Part shown: one piece after another, positions 42,916-43,135 of the stretch
Layout of the letters: every line of letters begins with the position of its first letter
Numbering within the stretch: the stretch's first letter is position 1
NCBI RefSeq assembly: GCF_003326675.1
Contig: NZ_JPWF01000023.1
Location: forward strand, 1 to 43,135
Direction of reading: 5' to 3'
DNA: 43,135 bases
Origin: Thalassospira profundimaris
GTDB taxonomy: Bacteria > Pseudomonadota > Alphaproteobacteria > Rhodospirillales > Thalassospiraceae
The notes under the pieces: generated by a model
Seen by the model: the letters and a program-made list of their open reading frames with translations, nothing else
The model's database searches: none
Told to the model about the DNA's origin: nothing
Program-made: the position numbers and the translations under genes

Positions 42916-43135
42916 ATGATGAAGACCATTACCGCATCGGACAGCCATTCGCTGAATTGCTGGTTTGAACCGGCCGTTGGCGAACGCCGTGGCGGGATTG
43001 TTATCCTTCAGGAAATCTTTGGGGTTACCGACCAGCTTAAAGGTGTTGCTGCCAAATATGCGGCCCTTGGCTATGAGGTTGCAATCCCGGCTCTGTTTGA
43101 CCGACAGGAACGCGATGCGGTTGTTCCGTTTGATC
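42916..43135 (+). CDS. Dienelactone hydrolase family protein (partial, N-terminal 73 residues)
   Basis: Starts at the first of two adjacent ATGs (CAGGAA 9 bases before) and runs off the right edge. The visible part has GGIVILQEIFGVTDQLK and KYAALGYEVAIPALFDRQ, the strand-and-loop pattern near the N-terminus of dienelactone hydrolases. The nucleophile Cys or Ser, Asp and His lie beyond the window, so activity cannot be judged. It is separated from the previous operon by a strong terminator and is probably its own unit. Confidence 0.85.
   Translation, partial: MMKTITASDSHSLNCWFEPAVGERRGGIVILQEIFGVTDQLKGVAAKYAALGYEVAIPALFDRQERDAVVPFD

Overview
The window is a stretch of bacterial chromosome with moderate-to-high GC and strong G/C preference at third codon positions. 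Gene content (a complete HutF/HutG-type histidine pathway, TRAP and ABC importers, a sigma-54 activator, a LEPR-type giant surface protein) and codon use fit a marine or soil alphaproteobacterium. My best guess is Thalassospira or a close relative in the Rhodospirillales; this is inference from style and gene content, not from a marker gene. No tRNA, rRNA, CRISPR array, transposase or integrase was seen. No gene-free stretch exceeds 300 bases.

Layout. (1) 1-5878, minus strand: the N-terminal ~1,959 residues of a giant repeat-built surface or secreted protein (LEPR motif, DUF4347 domain, alternating cadherin/VCBS-like repeats) that runs off the left edge. (2) 6051-9389: a PAPS-type sulfotransferase (minus) facing three tandem secreted paralogues (plus) built on the phage tail-collar/MdpB fold, each with a signal peptide and the same four cysteines. 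(3) 9606-17218, minus: a seven-gene operon with an RbsABC-type sugar ABC importer (two permeases, binding protein, fused ATPase), DhaK, DhaL and an aldo/keto reductase, facing a LacI-family regulator (17403-18431). GTTTA-N-TAAAC operators lie in the divergent intergenic region and an operator-like palindrome lies inside the lacI-type gene. (4) 18504-25935: the hut regulon, hutC-hutF (minus) and hutI-hutH-hutG-hutU (plus). (5) 26015-29244: a TakP/DctP-type TRAP transporter immediately downstream of hutU, closed by a strong terminator. (6) 29419-32515: a two-component pair, a membrane histidine kinase and an NtrC/DctD-type sigma-54 activator. (7) 32682-42634: a near-consensus sigma-54 promoter with dyad repeats about 80-100 bp upstream of the predicted start. 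It reads into two Liv-type binding proteins, LivH/M/G/F-like ABC subunits, an iron alcohol dehydrogenase, a succinate-semialdehyde-type dehydrogenase and a second iron alcohol dehydrogenase. (8) 42916-43135: the start of a dienelactone-hydrolase family gene.

How the parts work together. Region 3 looks like import, phosphorylation and redox conversion of a small ketose or polyol-derived sugar under a dedicated repressor. Region 4 converts histidine to glutamate plus formate. Regions 6 and 7 look like one sensing-uptake-oxidation module: the kinase and activator sense a small molecule, switch on the sigma-54 promoter, and the ABC importer plus alcohol/aldehyde dehydrogenases take up and oxidise it, with a 4-hydroxybutyrate-like or diol substrate as the leading guess. 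Region 2 is the least explained part and my main candidate for an undescribed system: a sulfotransferase divergently paired with three disulfide-type exported collar-domain proteins, next to a giant adhesin.
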